From assembly GCA_036961445.1 (NCBI GenBank), contig JBALVO010000045.1, positions 1-28,015 on the forward strand: a stretch of DNA of 28,015 bases, given 5' to 3'. A program made the position numbers and the translations under genes. The stretch comes from JBALVO01 sp036961445. GTDB taxonomy: Bacteria; Pseudomonadota; Gammaproteobacteria; Pseudomonadales; Halieaceae. Shown in pieces: positions 7,904 through 16,613 of this stretch (positions within the stretch are counted from its first letter, which is position 1; every line of letters starts with the position of its first letter). The notes below the pieces were generated by a model. It saw only the letters and a list, made by a program, of their open reading frames with translations, did not search any database and was not told where the DNA came from.

Positions 7904-9385
7904 CTAGCGCCCGTGCCCGGGCTGATCCAGGTCCAGGTCATATTCATGCAAGCCACTGTCTTCATGCAGTTGGCGGTATTGCTTGAAATTTCCGGGAAAC
8001 AGAAACGGGGCATGACCGGCTGCATTGCGGTAGTAACTCTTGCAGTTACTGGCCCCCCAGGAAAAGCCCTCAAAACGATCAGCCAGCCAGTCATTGTATT
8101 GTTGAAAAACCGCTCTTTTTACCGCTATCTGTCGCGCACCAGCGCTTTGCTTGGCATCGAGCAGACGCACAATGGTCTCGACATTTTTTTCAGCGGTAAC
8201 AAAATAGGACACGTTAAGCACCAGGCCATTGGGGCCTACCGCAAAAAAGTAATTGGGGAAATCCGGCACGGCTATACCTTTGTGCGCCATCGGGTCATCA
8301 CCCATCACCTCGGCCAGAGATGTACCCGCCGAGCCGAGTACGTCGATGCGATCAAAATCCATAATACGATAGCCAGTGCAGTAGATGATGACGTCCACAT
8401 CGATGCTGCGACCGTCCTGGGTTATCAGTCCGGTAGGCGTCACTTCCTGTAAACCAGCTGCTATCAATTGAACGTTATCACGCATTAGCGCCGGGTAAAA
8501 ATCATCCGACACCAGGCCGCGTTTGCAGCCATAGTCAGTATCGGGCGTCAGCTCCTCGCGCATTTTAGGATCGCTAATTGTGCGGTCAATGAACTTACGC
8601 ACCATGTTCTGGAACTGAGCCATACGTTTATGACCGGGCGTGACTGCGTACTGCACCTGGTTCATTAACGCCGTTTGCCACTTTCTCGTCAATGTGATCA
8701 AAAAAGGGAAGCGGCGCGCGCGGCGGCGTTGTTTTTCGCTATACAGTTTTTTCCCCCTGGGCATAACCCAGTTAGCGGAGCGCTGCAGGACGCTCAGGTG
8801 ACCGGCGACTTTGGCCACTTCCGGTACTATCTGCACGGCGCTGGCGGCGGACCCAACAATGGCCACCCGCTTGCCACGTAAATCCACGTCATGGTTCCAG
8901 CGGGTGCCGTGCCAGCTATCTCCTGTGAACAGGTCCATGCCCGGAACATCGGGAAACTGCGGTGTGTGCTGGTTACCCATAGCATTAATCACCACATCAA
9001 ACTCGACCGTGTCGCCGGCCTCGGTGCGCAGCATCCAGCTCCCTCCAGACTGGTAGTGGGCGCTGCGAATACGGGTGTTTAGCTGGATATGAGGATCCAG
9101 TCCGAATTGCGTCGCGCAACGCGCCAGATAGGCCTGAATTTCTGGCTGCTCGACAAAGCTTGCCGTCCAATCGGGATTGGGGGCATAAGAAAACGTATAC
9201 GAATGCGCCCATACGTCGCAGGCAAGTCCCGGGTAGCTATGTAATCGCCAGGTACCTCCCGGCGCATCCAGGGCGTCGAATATTGTAAAGTTGCTAAAAC
9301 CCTTACGCAGCAGTTCTCGCCCAGTGGCCAGCCCCGCCGGGCCGGCGCCGATCACCGCGACGCGAAGCTCGGAATTCTCAGACAT
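7904..9385 (-). CDS. Class B flavin monooxygenase, Baeyer-Villiger type
   Basis: A 493-residue FAD/NADPH monooxygenase. The FAD-binding GxGxxG is at 13-18 (GAGPAG). The Baeyer-Villiger fingerprint FxGxxxHxxxW is exact at 153-163 (FTGDSWHGTRW). The NADPH dinucleotide site follows at VAIVGSAASAVQ (about 174-185), and the late CTGY motif is also present. It should insert oxygen into a ketone to give an ester or lactone, in the cytosol. The frame is open further upstream, but the ATG at 9385 has AAGGA eight bases before it and places the FAD motif at the usual distance. It is fifth in the operon, 97 bp after the GST-like gene and 6 bp before the phosphotransferase-like gene. With an SDR in the same operon, an alcohol-ketone-lactone sequence is plausible. 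Confidence 0.88.
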   Translation of the reverse strand: MSENSELRVAVIGAGPAGLATGRELLRKGFSNFTIFDALDAPGGTWRLHSYPGLACDVWAHSYTFSYAPNPDWTASFVEQPEIQAYLARCATQFGLDPHIQLNTRIRSAHYQSGGSWMLRTEAGDTVEFDVVINAMGNQHTPQFPDVPGMDLFTGDSWHGTRWNHDVDLRGKRVAIVGSAASAVQIVPEVAKVAGHLSVLQRSANWVMPRGKKLYSEKQRRRARRFPFLITLTRKWQTALMNQVQYAVTPGHKRMAQFQNMVRKFIDRTISDPKMREELTPDTDYGCKRGLVSDDFYPALMRDNVQLIAAGLQEVTPTGLITQDGRSIDVDVIIYCTGYRIMDFDRIDVLGSAGTSLAEVMGDDPMAHKGIAVPDFPNYFFAVGPNGLVLNVSYFVTAEKNVETIVRLLDAKQSAGARQIAVKRAVFQQYNDWLADRFEGFSWGASNCKSYYRNAAGHAPFLFPGNFKQYRQLHEDSGLHEYDLDLDQPGHGR

Positions 9386-9482
9386 AACTTCATCCTTATT
9401 AGGGAGCCTGAGTTTTGCATCTATTGATAACATCGTCCAAAGCCGGGACGCGATGAAATGCGGGTAGACTGAGAAATTGAAC

Positions 9483-10655
9483 CTAACAGTGAGGGTCGAT
9501 GAACAAAGACCAATGGGGCAGCATGCCCTGCAAGCTTTGCCGCTCATTATCGTCAAGCTGCTGCCAATGGTGACACAAGTCCCGCCATACCCTGACTTGA
9601 AATGTTTTTACTACACAACGGAAAGGGTGACCCAACAATTCGCCATCGTACAATGCCAAGTCACGATCAAACCCCTGTTCATTAAAGGTCTCTTCCCCCG
9701 CTTCCAGCGCACGCTGGTAGGCAGCGTTGTTCTGCACCATCAGCGGTGCAAACGTCGTCATGATGATGTCCAGCAGAGGCTGTAGTGCTGGCGACAACGA
9801 GAGCACCCCGGTTCCACCACGATGCTTGCCATCGCGAATATCCAGCAACCAGTTATACGTCAGCGGAGCACGTCGCTGCAGGTTCGCCGCTGTGGTCGGA
9901 TCAATCAGGTTCATACTCAGCTGACCATAGGCGCTGGCATCAGCCAGCGTAAATCGCCCACCCAGAATATAGGGCTGATGGTTCAGCAAGCCTTCCAATG
10001 CGTCAACATAGCGATGCCAACTGTCTTGCAAAAGCGTATGCGTTGGTGGAAATCCCGGCCTCGATGGTGGCACCCGCTGTGGCTCCACCTCCACTTGATA
10101 GCCTTGCGGAGCGACACTGAACAGGTAAGGGCAGCGGCGCACCTGCCGACGAGGCAAGTCCCTGACTAGCGATCGCACTTGCGGCGGGAACAGCAATCGC
10201 GACATTTCTGCGCCCGTAGTCTCTCCCATTGCGGTATCTGCAGCGGAACATACCCAGCGCTGGTGGTGCACCATGTACAACCCGTATTCGTCAAAAGCCT
10301 CATCGATTAATTGCGCAATGAAGCCCAGAGCAGATTCCTGCGGGTAAAATGGTGCCGCGCCAGGTGAGGAATTATCATCCAGCCAATGCGCGATGGCGGA
10401 AGAGTCATAGTGCAAAGCCCCGTCATCGGTCGACAGGAAAGGGACACTGGGATATTCATCCAGTGGATCCATTTGCGGATAGCGCAGCACTTTGTTCTGA
10501 CGCTGGGCACGGCGCAAACGCCACGCCATTGTTATATTTTCCCAGCGGTTGCCATCGCGAGGCAGTCGGCGAAAAGGTATCGCCCGGGCATTTAACAGGG
10601 CCTCAATTTTTAGCAAATAAGGCGAAGCCTCTACGCCCCAAACTCTAATCCCCAT
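9483..10655 (-). CDS. Long GST-like protein, paralogue 1 of 3
   Basis: A 390-residue thioredoxin-fold/GST-superfamily protein, far longer than ordinary ~200-230 residue GSTs. The N-terminal domain begins VWGVEASPYLLKIEALL with SPY at 11-13 in the glutathione-site position, then a YPSVPFL stretch and an HYDSSAIAHWL helix (ESxAI-like). The C-terminal helical domain contains HHQRWV and QPYILGGRFTLADASAYGQL, the usual GST N-capping region. These landmarks recur in the proteins at 16614-17657 and 22875-23990, marking one paralogous family. GAGG lies five bases before the ATG. It is fourth in the long minus operon. Glutathione conjugation, thiolysis or isomerisation cannot be told apart from the sequence. 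Confidence 0.75.
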   Translation of the reverse strand: MGIRVWGVEASPYLLKIEALLNARAIPFRRLPRDGNRWENITMAWRLRRAQRQNKVLRYPQMDPLDEYPSVPFLSTDDGALHYDSSAIAHWLDDNSSPGAAPFYPQESALGFIAQLIDEAFDEYGLYMVHHQRWVCSAADTAMGETTGAEMSRLLFPPQVRSLVRDLPRRQVRRCPYLFSVAPQGYQVEVEPQRVPPSRPGFPPTHTLLQDSWHRYVDALEGLLNHQPYILGGRFTLADASAYGQLSMNLIDPTTAANLQRRAPLTYNWLLDIRDGKHRGGTGVLSLSPALQPLLDIIMTTFAPLMVQNNAAYQRALEAGEETFNEQGFDRDLALYDGELLGHPFRCVVKTFQVRVWRDLCHHWQQLDDNERQSLQGMLPHWSLFIDPHC

Positions 10656-10701
10656 AAGTACCTCAGCCTGCTCTCATCGTGGGCAATCTACTCCCCTGCA
10701 A

Positions 10702-11637
10702 TCAGGTGTACTGACTGGCCAAGCCGTGCATCACTTGGTCAAAACCGGCCATGGTGCCTTCGACGATCTGTTTTGCGGTGAGCACCTCATCAATACGACC
10801 ACATACCTGGCCGGACAATGGAATAGCGGCTTCCATATCACCACCGAAATACAGCGTCTGCAAATCCGCCATCTGCTCCATGACGTTAAACTTCCCCAGC
10901 GGGGCCAATTCTGCTGTGCGGCTCGTGCGCAGGGCGCGCAAAGCCGGGCGCCCCTCTTGATTAAGAAATACGGTATCGGTTTCCCTGGCCTGAACCACCG
11001 CCTGCTTCCAGTTGGCGTGTACGGGGGAGTCTGCGCAGGACAACATGCGTGTGCCCATTTGCACGCCTTCTGCACCCATGGCAAAAGCCCCTGCCATGGA
11101 CACGCCATCGGAAATGCCGCCCGCGGCAATAATAGGCACGTCACACCGGGAGCGAATCAAGGGTAGCAATACCATGGTAGAAACCGGGCTGGGATTCTTG
11201 AAGCCTCCCCCCTCTCCTCCTTCAACTATCAATCCATCTACCCCGGCGTCCAATGCCTTGAGCGCCATCTCCAGGGTAGGCACCACATGAAATACCGTAA
11301 TCCCGGCAGCCTGGAAGTCCTGGGTGCATACATTGGGACTGCCGGAGGAAGTGGTGACAAACTTAATGCCCTGCTCAATCACAAAGTCGACAATATTGGT
11401 GCCGCGCACATAGGACAGCGCTACATTCATACCAAAGGGCTTGTCAGTCAGCTCGCGCATCAACTCGACTTCCCGTTTGATATTGTCCAACTCACCGGAT
11501 GAGGTCTCTATAATCCCCAGGCCACCGGCATTACTAACCGCTGAAGCCAGCTGTGAACGTGCTATCCAGCCCATAGGGGCCTGGATAATGGGGTACTGCG
11601 CCCCGGTCAATTGTGTTACTCGGTTGTTGATTTTCAC
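10702..11637 (-). CDS. Nitronate monooxygenase/2-nitropropane dioxygenase-like FMN protein
   Basis: A 311-residue TIM-barrel FMN protein. It opens with YPIIQAPMGW and SNAGGLGII (about 15-43) and has the FMN phosphate site AAGGISDG and GAEGVQMGTRML (171-199), as in nitronate monooxygenases and FabK-type enoyl reductases. The catalytic histidine of the family motif EAGGH is replaced: the segment reads EGGEGGGF (139-146), with F146 at the His position. A true nitronate oxidase is therefore doubtful; a reductase acting on a CoA ester is an alternative. It starts at a GTG six bases after the stop of the upstream gene, with GGAG 11 bases before. It is third in the seven-gene operon. Confidence 0.78.
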   Translation of the reverse strand: MKINNRVTQLTGAQYPIIQAPMGWIARSQLASAVSNAGGLGIIETSSGELDNIKREVELMRELTDKPFGMNVALSYVRGTNIVDFVIEQGIKFVTTSSGSPNVCTQDFQAAGITVFHVVPTLEMALKALDAGVDGLIVEGGEGGGFKNPSPVSTMVLLPLIRSRCDVPIIAAGGISDGVSMAGAFAMGAEGVQMGTRMLSCADSPVHANWKQAVVQARETDTVFLNQEGRPALRALRTSRTAELAPLGKFNVMEQMADLQTLYFGGDMEAAIPLSGQVCGRIDEVLTAKQIVEGTMAGFDQVMHGLASQYT

Positions 11638-11643
11638 TGTTAC

Positions 11644-12999
11644 TCAAACTCCATCATGGTTGTTGTGCGACCCGCTGTGGGCCGCCAGTATATCCGCGAC
11701 AATCGCGCGTTCAATACAATCCACTCGATCCTGGCCAAATACCTTCAGCTCACCGTATTTGAAGCTGGGAACACCCCAAAGTCCATTGCCATACAACTCC
11801 GCCAAATTTTCCTGCGCCCATAACCGCCACGAGTCATTCTGCAGCAGAGCGCGCGCTTGCTGCCAGTCGAGTCCGACTCGCTCTACCAGTACCTGTAGCC
11901 CGGCATCCGTATCTGAACGAATCCCCTCGCTCCATACTCCGCGGGCATAGCTCTCCAAAAACTCAACTGCCTTATTTGCTGATTTTGCCAAGTCATACAG
12001 GGCATAACAGCGCTCTACGCCTGCTCCTAACGGATCAGCGATAAAACCAAAATCGATACCGTATTTATCCGCTTCTCTTTTACAGTCCTGCGCAATATAG
12101 AAGCGCTTCGTCCTGGGCACCTGCATGCGGCGCATCACCATGGGCAACACCGGCTTTACCAGCAACGGCACTTTATAGTATTCGGCCAGTTGCCTGACCC
12201 TCACCAAACCGAGATACGAGTAAGGACTTCTTATCGACCAAAAAACCTCGATCGCTGCATTGCTAGCAGTGCCTGTAACCTGAGCGGGGCTCAGCTGATT
12301 GCAAAAATCCTTATGGCCGCGATTAAACTGCACATCTACAGCGCCAGCCCTGCCCAGCCCCAGGTCATTGAGCCGCAGCTCCAGGTGCTCCAGTCGATCC
12401 AGCCCCCAATACCACTCGCCGCCGTAGTGCAGCATGCCACTGAGGTAATGCCCATTGGATTCAAGCAGGTTCTCGTTTGCCTGCAGATGGTGCTGGTAAC
12501 ACTCCACGGAGCTGGCAATATCAGCATCTACTAACGCCTCCACCCTCGCATCATCTCCCTGCCAGTACGCGCTGAACAACGACAGGGCGTTCTCGAGATA
12601 GCCAGGCTGTAACTCCCAATGCAACAGCTGTGCGGTAAGCTCATTATCGCGCTGTAGCGTAGTTTGCGGCCTGGTAGTGGGATATTGCAGGTCGTACAAC
12701 CCGGCCAGGTAAGCGCCATCTGCAAAAGCATTTTGCTCCCATAAGCCTGGAGCCGGATACATGTCAGGCTGCAGGCTTAGCACAGTCCGAAAATCGTATT
12801 GCAGTGGGTAACGACTCAGTAATTGTGCCAGCACCTGTAACAAAACATAGCTGTAGGGATCGTTTATGCGCAGGTAGACGGTCACCAAATGAGGTTGCCT
12901 GGTACGCTTTCTGCGCTTTTCAGCCATCGCGTGCTTCACGCTCTTTAGTTTTGCACTGGTTACCAGGCGCGTGATATACGGAACAACAGGATTAGACAT
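11644..12999 (-). CDS. Tandem DsbA-fold (2-hydroxychromene-2-carboxylate isomerase/kappa-GST-like) protein
   Basis: A 451-residue protein made of two DSBA-like thioredoxin-fold domains. Domain 1 (about 38-215) has DPYSY at 47-51; domain 2 (about 249-440) has SPYSY at 258-262, KPVLP, and the cis-proline loop GVPSF at 409-413. The ends of the two domains align (NGHYLSGMLHYGGEWYWGLDRLEHLE-like against NGLWGVPSFKYGELKVFGQDR-like segments), so this is an internal duplication, and domain 1 has lost the cis-proline. Neither has a CxxC pair, so it is not a disulfide oxidase. HCCA isomerases and kappa GSTs use glutathione. The N-terminal ~35 residues are very basic. It is second in the operon, 3 bp after the DUF1330 gene. 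Confidence 0.78.
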   Translation of the reverse strand: MSNPVVPYITRLVTSAKLKSVKHAMAEKRRKRTRQPHLVTVYLRINDPYSYVLLQVLAQLLSRYPLQYDFRTVLSLQPDMYPAPGLWEQNAFADGAYLAGLYDLQYPTTRPQTTLQRDNELTAQLLHWELQPGYLENALSLFSAYWQGDDARVEALVDADIASSVECYQHHLQANENLLESNGHYLSGMLHYGGEWYWGLDRLEHLELRLNDLGLGRAGAVDVQFNRGHKDFCNQLSPAQVTGTASNAAIEVFWSIRSPYSYLGLVRVRQLAEYYKVPLLVKPVLPMVMRRMQVPRTKRFYIAQDCKREADKYGIDFGFIADPLGAGVERCYALYDLAKSANKAVEFLESYARGVWSEGIRSDTDAGLQVLVERVGLDWQQARALLQNDSWRLWAQENLAELYGNGLWGVPSFKYGELKVFGQDRVDCIERAIVADILAAHSGSHNNHDGV

Positions 13000-13002
13000 T
13001 AG

Positions 13003-13446
13003 CTAGGCCTTGAAATTTTCGCTACCAAGCCACATGCCAATGGCCCCGGCAGTTTCCAAATTCAACTGACCAGCCAGGCCGGCGGCTCGGTGAACAGCAA
13101 TTTCCTGCATTTTTTCACTCATCATCATCTCCATCATAGCCTGTCTCGATGGGTAGCGGGCAATAGCCACGACATCCCACATATCCTCAACCTCGCCCAA
13201 CATCAGGCGCTCTACGTCAGCCGAAAACATGGCGCCACCGCCAAACTGCGGTAACAATTCGCCCACAGCGTTCGCATAGATCATATAAGCTTCGCGGCCA
13301 GTCAGTTCGCTCTCGCGGCCGTCCGCGTACTCAGCCTTATCCTTGAACCTCAGTAAGTTGACCATGTCGATAGGTCCCTCCGGGCCGGGCTGCAGAAATC
13401 CGGCCATTTGTTCGTCATTGGGATAGACGCTATTTTCTACTTTCAT
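13003..13446 (-). CDS. DUF1330-like dimeric alpha/beta barrel protein
   Basis: A 147-residue small cytosolic protein. DMVNLLRFKDKAEY (about 27-40), the GREAYMIYANAV helix, and WDVVAIARYPSRQAMMEMM followed by the AVHRAAGL segment fit the DUF1330/EthD-type ferredoxin-like barrel, whose members are small dimers often found in catabolic operons. The biochemical role is not known. It is the first gene of the seven-gene minus operon, with GGAG eight bases before the ATG, and the operator-like element at 13495-13511 sits about 50 bp upstream. Confidence 0.7.
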   Translation of the reverse strand: MKVENSVYPNDEQMAGFLQPGPEGPIDMVNLLRFKDKAEYADGRESELTGREAYMIYANAVGELLPQFGGGAMFSADVERLMLGEVEDMWDVVAIARYPSRQAMMEMMMSEKMQEIAVHRAAGLAGQLNLETAGAIGMWLGSENFKA

Positions 13447-13494
13447 CGGTCATGCTCCAGGTATAAGATTTTGCCATCGTTGCGCGCAACATAT

Positions 13495-13511
13495 TGACAT
13501 GTATAGTGCCA
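13495..13511. promoter_or_regulatory. Operator-like element A, TGACA-N7-TGCCA
   Basis: TGACATGTATAGTGCCA, an inverted repeat (reverse complement TGGCACTATACATGTCA) in the 182-bp region between the seven-gene minus operon and the plus-strand hydrolase/TetR pair. It is followed directly by TTATGTCA, a further 8 bp also present at element B, making a conserved 25-bp unit to 13519. A plus-strand -10-like TATAGT (13502-13507) and a minus-strand CATAAT (13516-13511) overlap it, so a bound repressor could block both directions. The promoter assignments are weak. Confidence 0.6.
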
Positions 13512-13628
13512 TTATGTCACTATTTCCATCGAAAAAATGCATTCAGGGCTCTCTGCGCATAGTGGCACTTCCTCTTACAGCGCCGCCCTGATGACGGGCT
13601 CATTAATGAATATCAGACAGGTACTGCC

Positions 13629-14699
13629 ATGAAAAAACGCTACATCGTACTTATCATTGCGCTGCTAGCAATTGTACTGGGCTACAGTCAACGTGCGGCT
13701 ATAGCATTGCGCATTGTACCCAAAGCCATAGAAACAGCGATATCGGGAAACGCCCTCAAAGATCTTGGTGATGGCTTGCATGTAACTCTGTGCGGTGCCG
13801 GGGGGCCCCTACCCGACCCCAAGCGCTCCGGCGCCTGTGTTGCGGTGATTGCGGGCGGGAAAATGTTTATCATTGATACCGGCACCAACGGCGCCCGCAA
13901 CCTTGGTCGCCTGCGCTACGACCTGGGCGAGATCGAAGCGGTATTCCTCACCCACTTCCACTCCGACCATATCGACGGCCTGGGTGAACTGGCCACGTTG
14001 CGCTGGGTGCAAAGCGCAAATACCACGCCATTGCCCGTTTACGGCCCTGAAGGCGTGGCAGATATCGTCGCGGGCTTTAACACGGCCTACGCCCGAGACG
14101 CCATCTATCGCCATGACCACCATGGCGATACCGTAGCGCCCTTAAGCGGTCACGGCATGACGGCCCAGAGCTTCCCGATTCCAGTAGAGGGAGAATCGGT
14201 GGTGGTTTACGACCAGGCAGGACTGCAGGTACAGATGATTCTGGTCGATCATTTCCCGATTTCTCCCGCAGTGGCGTATTTGTTCAGTTACCAGGGGCGC
14301 ACCGTACTGATATCAGGAGACACCAAAAAATCCGCCAATATCGAAAAATTCGCCAAGGGCATCGACTTGCTGGTGCACGAGGCGCTGTCGCCAACCCTGG
14401 TGGGCCTGATGAATAGCGCTGCCACCAAAGCGGGTAACCAGGTCCTGGCAAAAATAACCCACGACATTCTCGACTACCATACCAGCCCGGTGGAAGCAGC
14501 CGAGACCGCACGCGATGCCGGTGTGGGGCATTTACTGTATTACCACATTGTGCCGGTACTGATTTTTCCCGGTATGGAAGCCGCATTTGTAGAAGGTGTT
14601 GACGATGTATTTCCCGACTATACCGTCGGCGTAGATGGCACCACTTTCTCAATGCCACCGAATTCTGAGGACATCAATAAAACACGCAATGGCATTTGA
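13629..14699 (+). CDS. Membrane-anchored metallo-beta-lactamase-fold hydrolase
   Basis: A 356-residue MBL-fold protein with an uncleaved-looking N-terminal hydrophobic segment (about 5-18, after KKR), suggesting a periplasmic domain on a membrane anchor. Zinc ligands are clear: HxHxDH at 109-114 (HFHSDH), H208, D231 in ISGDT, and late histidines at H250, H284 (YHTSP) and H306. The order and the SGDT loop place it with the RNase Z/arylsulfatase-AtsA-like branch rather than class B lactamases. It probably hydrolyses an ester, phosphodiester or sulfate ester. Only a weak purine-rich ribosome site (ACAGG) is seen. It is divergent from the DUF1330 operon and 24 bp upstream of the TetR gene. Confidence 0.8.
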   Translation: MKKRYIVLIIALLAIVLGYSQRAAIALRIVPKAIETAISGNALKDLGDGLHVTLCGAGGPLPDPKRSGACVAVIAGGKMFIIDTGTNGARNLGRLRYDLGEIEAVFLTHFHSDHIDGLGELATLRWVQSANTTPLPVYGPEGVADIVAGFNTAYARDAIYRHDHHGDTVAPLSGHGMTAQSFPIPVEGESVVVYDQAGLQVQMILVDHFPISPAVAYLFSYQGRTVLISGDTKKSANIEKFAKGIDLLVHEALSPTLVGLMNSAATKAGNQVLAKITHDILDYHTSPVEAAETARDAGVGHLLYYHIVPVLIFPGMEAAFVEGVDDVFPDYTVGVDGTTFSMPPNSEDINKTRNGI

Positions 14700-14723
14700 A
14701 CAGCGCTGGAATAATTGATCTTG

Positions 14724-15338
14724 ATGGACACACAAGACGTTACACCGACCACCAAGCCCGACGGTCGCCTGCAGCGCAGTGAACGCAGTCGGCAGGCCAT
14801 CGTCGTTGCGATGCTGGAGCTTGTCGAGGAAGGCAACCTGGTGCCCACTGCACAGCAAGTAGCAGAACGAGGCGGGGTGGGCATACGCTCTGTTTTCAGG
14901 CACTTCGAGGACATGGAGAGTATATTTGCCAGCACCAGCGAGTTCGTCATGCAGCGGGTTCAAGGCTTGTTTAGTGGCGGCAATCGCGAGGGCGTCCTGG
15001 CCGAGCGCATCGTGCATGCGACGCAGCAGCACTTCAACGCCTTCGAATCCCTGCAACAAATAATTCTGTCCGGTCAAGTAAGGCGCTGGCAATCGGCAAC
15101 ACTACGAAAAACGTATGCCGGCAATCAACAGAGACTGCGCAGGAACCTGGACAGTTGGCTACCGGAGCTGGCAGCGCTGCCCAGCACCCGGCGCGAAGCT
15201 GCCGAGGCCATCGTCTCCTTCGAGAACTGGCAACGACTAAGACAACACCAGAAACTGAGCCGCAACAGCACTGTGCAAATAGCGGCTGACATGCTGGCGC
15301 TACTCAGTTCCCAGGATATCAGCCCTGCAAAGACCTGA
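14724..15338 (+). CDS. TetR/AcrR-family transcriptional regulator
   Basis: A 204-residue regulator. The N-terminal DNA-binding domain spans about 20-70. The helix-turn-helix is TAQQVAERGGVGIRSVFRHF (42-61), followed by the usual linking helix and a divergent ligand-binding domain. The ATG at 14724 was chosen over TTGs at 14715 and 14721 because it leaves a normal-length N-terminus. It follows the MBL-fold gene by 24 bp and overlaps the convergent acyl-CoA dehydrogenase gene by 20 bp at the 3' end. It is the only DNA-binding protein in the window, so it is the natural candidate for recognising the repeated TGACA-N7-TGCCA elements, including one at its own promoter; that link is inference. A fatty-acyl-CoA or substrate-derived ligand would be usual for the family. 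Confidence 0.85.
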   Translation: MDTQDVTPTTKPDGRLQRSERSRQAIVVAMLELVEEGNLVPTAQQVAERGGVGIRSVFRHFEDMESIFASTSEFVMQRVQGLFSGGNREGVLAERIVHATQQHFNAFESLQQIILSGQVRRWQSATLRKTYAGNQQRLRRNLDSWLPELAALPSTRREAAEAIVSFENWQRLRQHQKLSRNSTVQIAADMLALLSSQDISPAKT

Positions 15339-16533
15339 TGGTGAGTTTACCCAATTGCGACATATGAACTTCGTCGGGGCCATCGGCGATACGTGAAAAG
15401 CGAGCCAGCGTAAACACCGAGGGAATCAGGGTGTCCTGGCATACGCCCATGCCACCAAATATCTGCATAGCTCGATCAGCAACAGTCTGGGCCATATTGG
15501 GCGCTACAATTTTCACCATGGAAATATAAGCCATGGCACCTTTGACACCCTCCCTATCCATTACGTCAGCCGCCTGCAGCGTCAGCAATCGGCACTGCTC
15601 AATATCACAACGAGAGCGTGCAATCTCATGTTGCACGCTGGTTTTTTTACTGAGTTTTTCGCCAAAGGCCACACGCTCCTCTGCTCGCTCACACATCAAT
15701 TCCAGGCAACGCTGAGCCAGACCAACCAGGCCCATTGCATACTGGAAACGGCCCGGCCCGAGCCGGCCCTGGGCAATTTCAAAACCACAACCCTCGCCCT
15801 TGATCATATTACTCACCGGCACCCTGACATTATCAAACAACAATTCTGCTTCGCCACCAGGCGAGTGCAGGCTGTCAAATACGCGCAGCGTCCGCACCAG
15901 CTTCACCCCCGGAGTATCGCGAGGCACCAAAATGGTGGAGTGCTGTCGATGGCGCTCTGCATCCGGGTTGGACTTACCCATCACCAGCATAATCTTGCAC
16001 CGCGGATTAACGGCTCCAGTGGTCCACCACTTGCGCCCGTTGAGTACGTATTCATCGCCATCGCGCACGATTTCAAGCTCCATGTTGGTGGCGTCAGATG
16101 AGGCGACCTGGGGCTCGGTCATAGCATAAGCGGAGCGGATCTCTCCAGCCAACAGAGGTTCCAGCCATTGCTGTTGTTGCTCTGGCGTCCCGTACTTGGC
16201 CAGTACTTCCATATTGCCGCGGTCCGGGGCATTGCAGTTAAACACTGCCTGGGCCCAGGTTACCTTGCTCATTGTCTCAAAGATGGTGGCTATTTCGACG
16301 TTGGTAAGACCAGGACTCCAGGGCTCATACTCATGTGGTAAAAACAGATTCCATAAGCCCTGGGCCTTGGCTTGCTCGCGTAGGCCGTCGAACCAATCAG
16401 GGGTCTGCCACTGATTTTGGGGGTCCAGGGTGAACTCCTCCCAATCGTGCTCGCGCGGAAAAATATGCTCTTGCATAAAGGCCTGCAAACGCGCATTCAG
16501 CTCAATAACTCTCTCACTCGGTTGAAAACTCAT
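15319..16533 (-). CDS. Acyl-CoA dehydrogenase
   Basis: A 404-residue FAD-dependent acyl-CoA dehydrogenase. It shows the flavin-binding AMTEPQVASSD (137-147), KWWTTGA (168-174), LFDNVRVP, QHEIARSRCDIEQCR, FGGMGV, and a C-terminal ADGPDEVHMSQLGK region. The last is typical of the ACAD10/11-like branch, which often acts on branched, hydroxylated or alicyclic acyl-CoAs. It should introduce an alpha-beta double bond in an acyl-CoA in the cytosol. AAGGAG stands six bases before the ATG. It lies 80 bp downstream of the second long GST-like gene, probably in the same transcript, and its 3' end overlaps the TetR gene by 20 bp. Confidence 0.9.
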   Translation of the reverse strand: MSFQPSERVIELNARLQAFMQEHIFPREHDWEEFTLDPQNQWQTPDWFDGLREQAKAQGLWNLFLPHEYEPWSPGLTNVEIATIFETMSKVTWAQAVFNCNAPDRGNMEVLAKYGTPEQQQQWLEPLLAGEIRSAYAMTEPQVASSDATNMELEIVRDGDEYVLNGRKWWTTGAVNPRCKIMLVMGKSNPDAERHRQHSTILVPRDTPGVKLVRTLRVFDSLHSPGGEAELLFDNVRVPVSNMIKGEGCGFEIAQGRLGPGRFQYAMGLVGLAQRCLELMCERAEERVAFGEKLSKKTSVQHEIARSRCDIEQCRLLTLQAADVMDREGVKGAMAYISMVKIVAPNMAQTVADRAMQIFGGMGVCQDTLIPSVFTLARFSRIADGPDEVHMSQLGKLTIRSLQG

Positions 16534-16613
16534 GCCTTACTCCTTTGCTTCAATTTCATGTTCGATTTCGCGCTCTACCTGATCTGGCCGGTACGGCTGC
16601 CCATACCAAGCTG

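Noticed and set aside
9386..9556. N-terminal extension of the monooxygenase frame
   Set aside because: The ATG at 9385 has a ribosome site and the FAD motif at normal distance; the extension is Cys-rich, unlike the family, and overlaps the upstream gene.
13494..13522. TTGACA at element A (and the same at B) as a sigma70 -35 for the plus strand
   Set aside because: No acceptable -10 occurs 16-18 bp downstream; the TTGACA is better explained as one arm of the inverted repeat.
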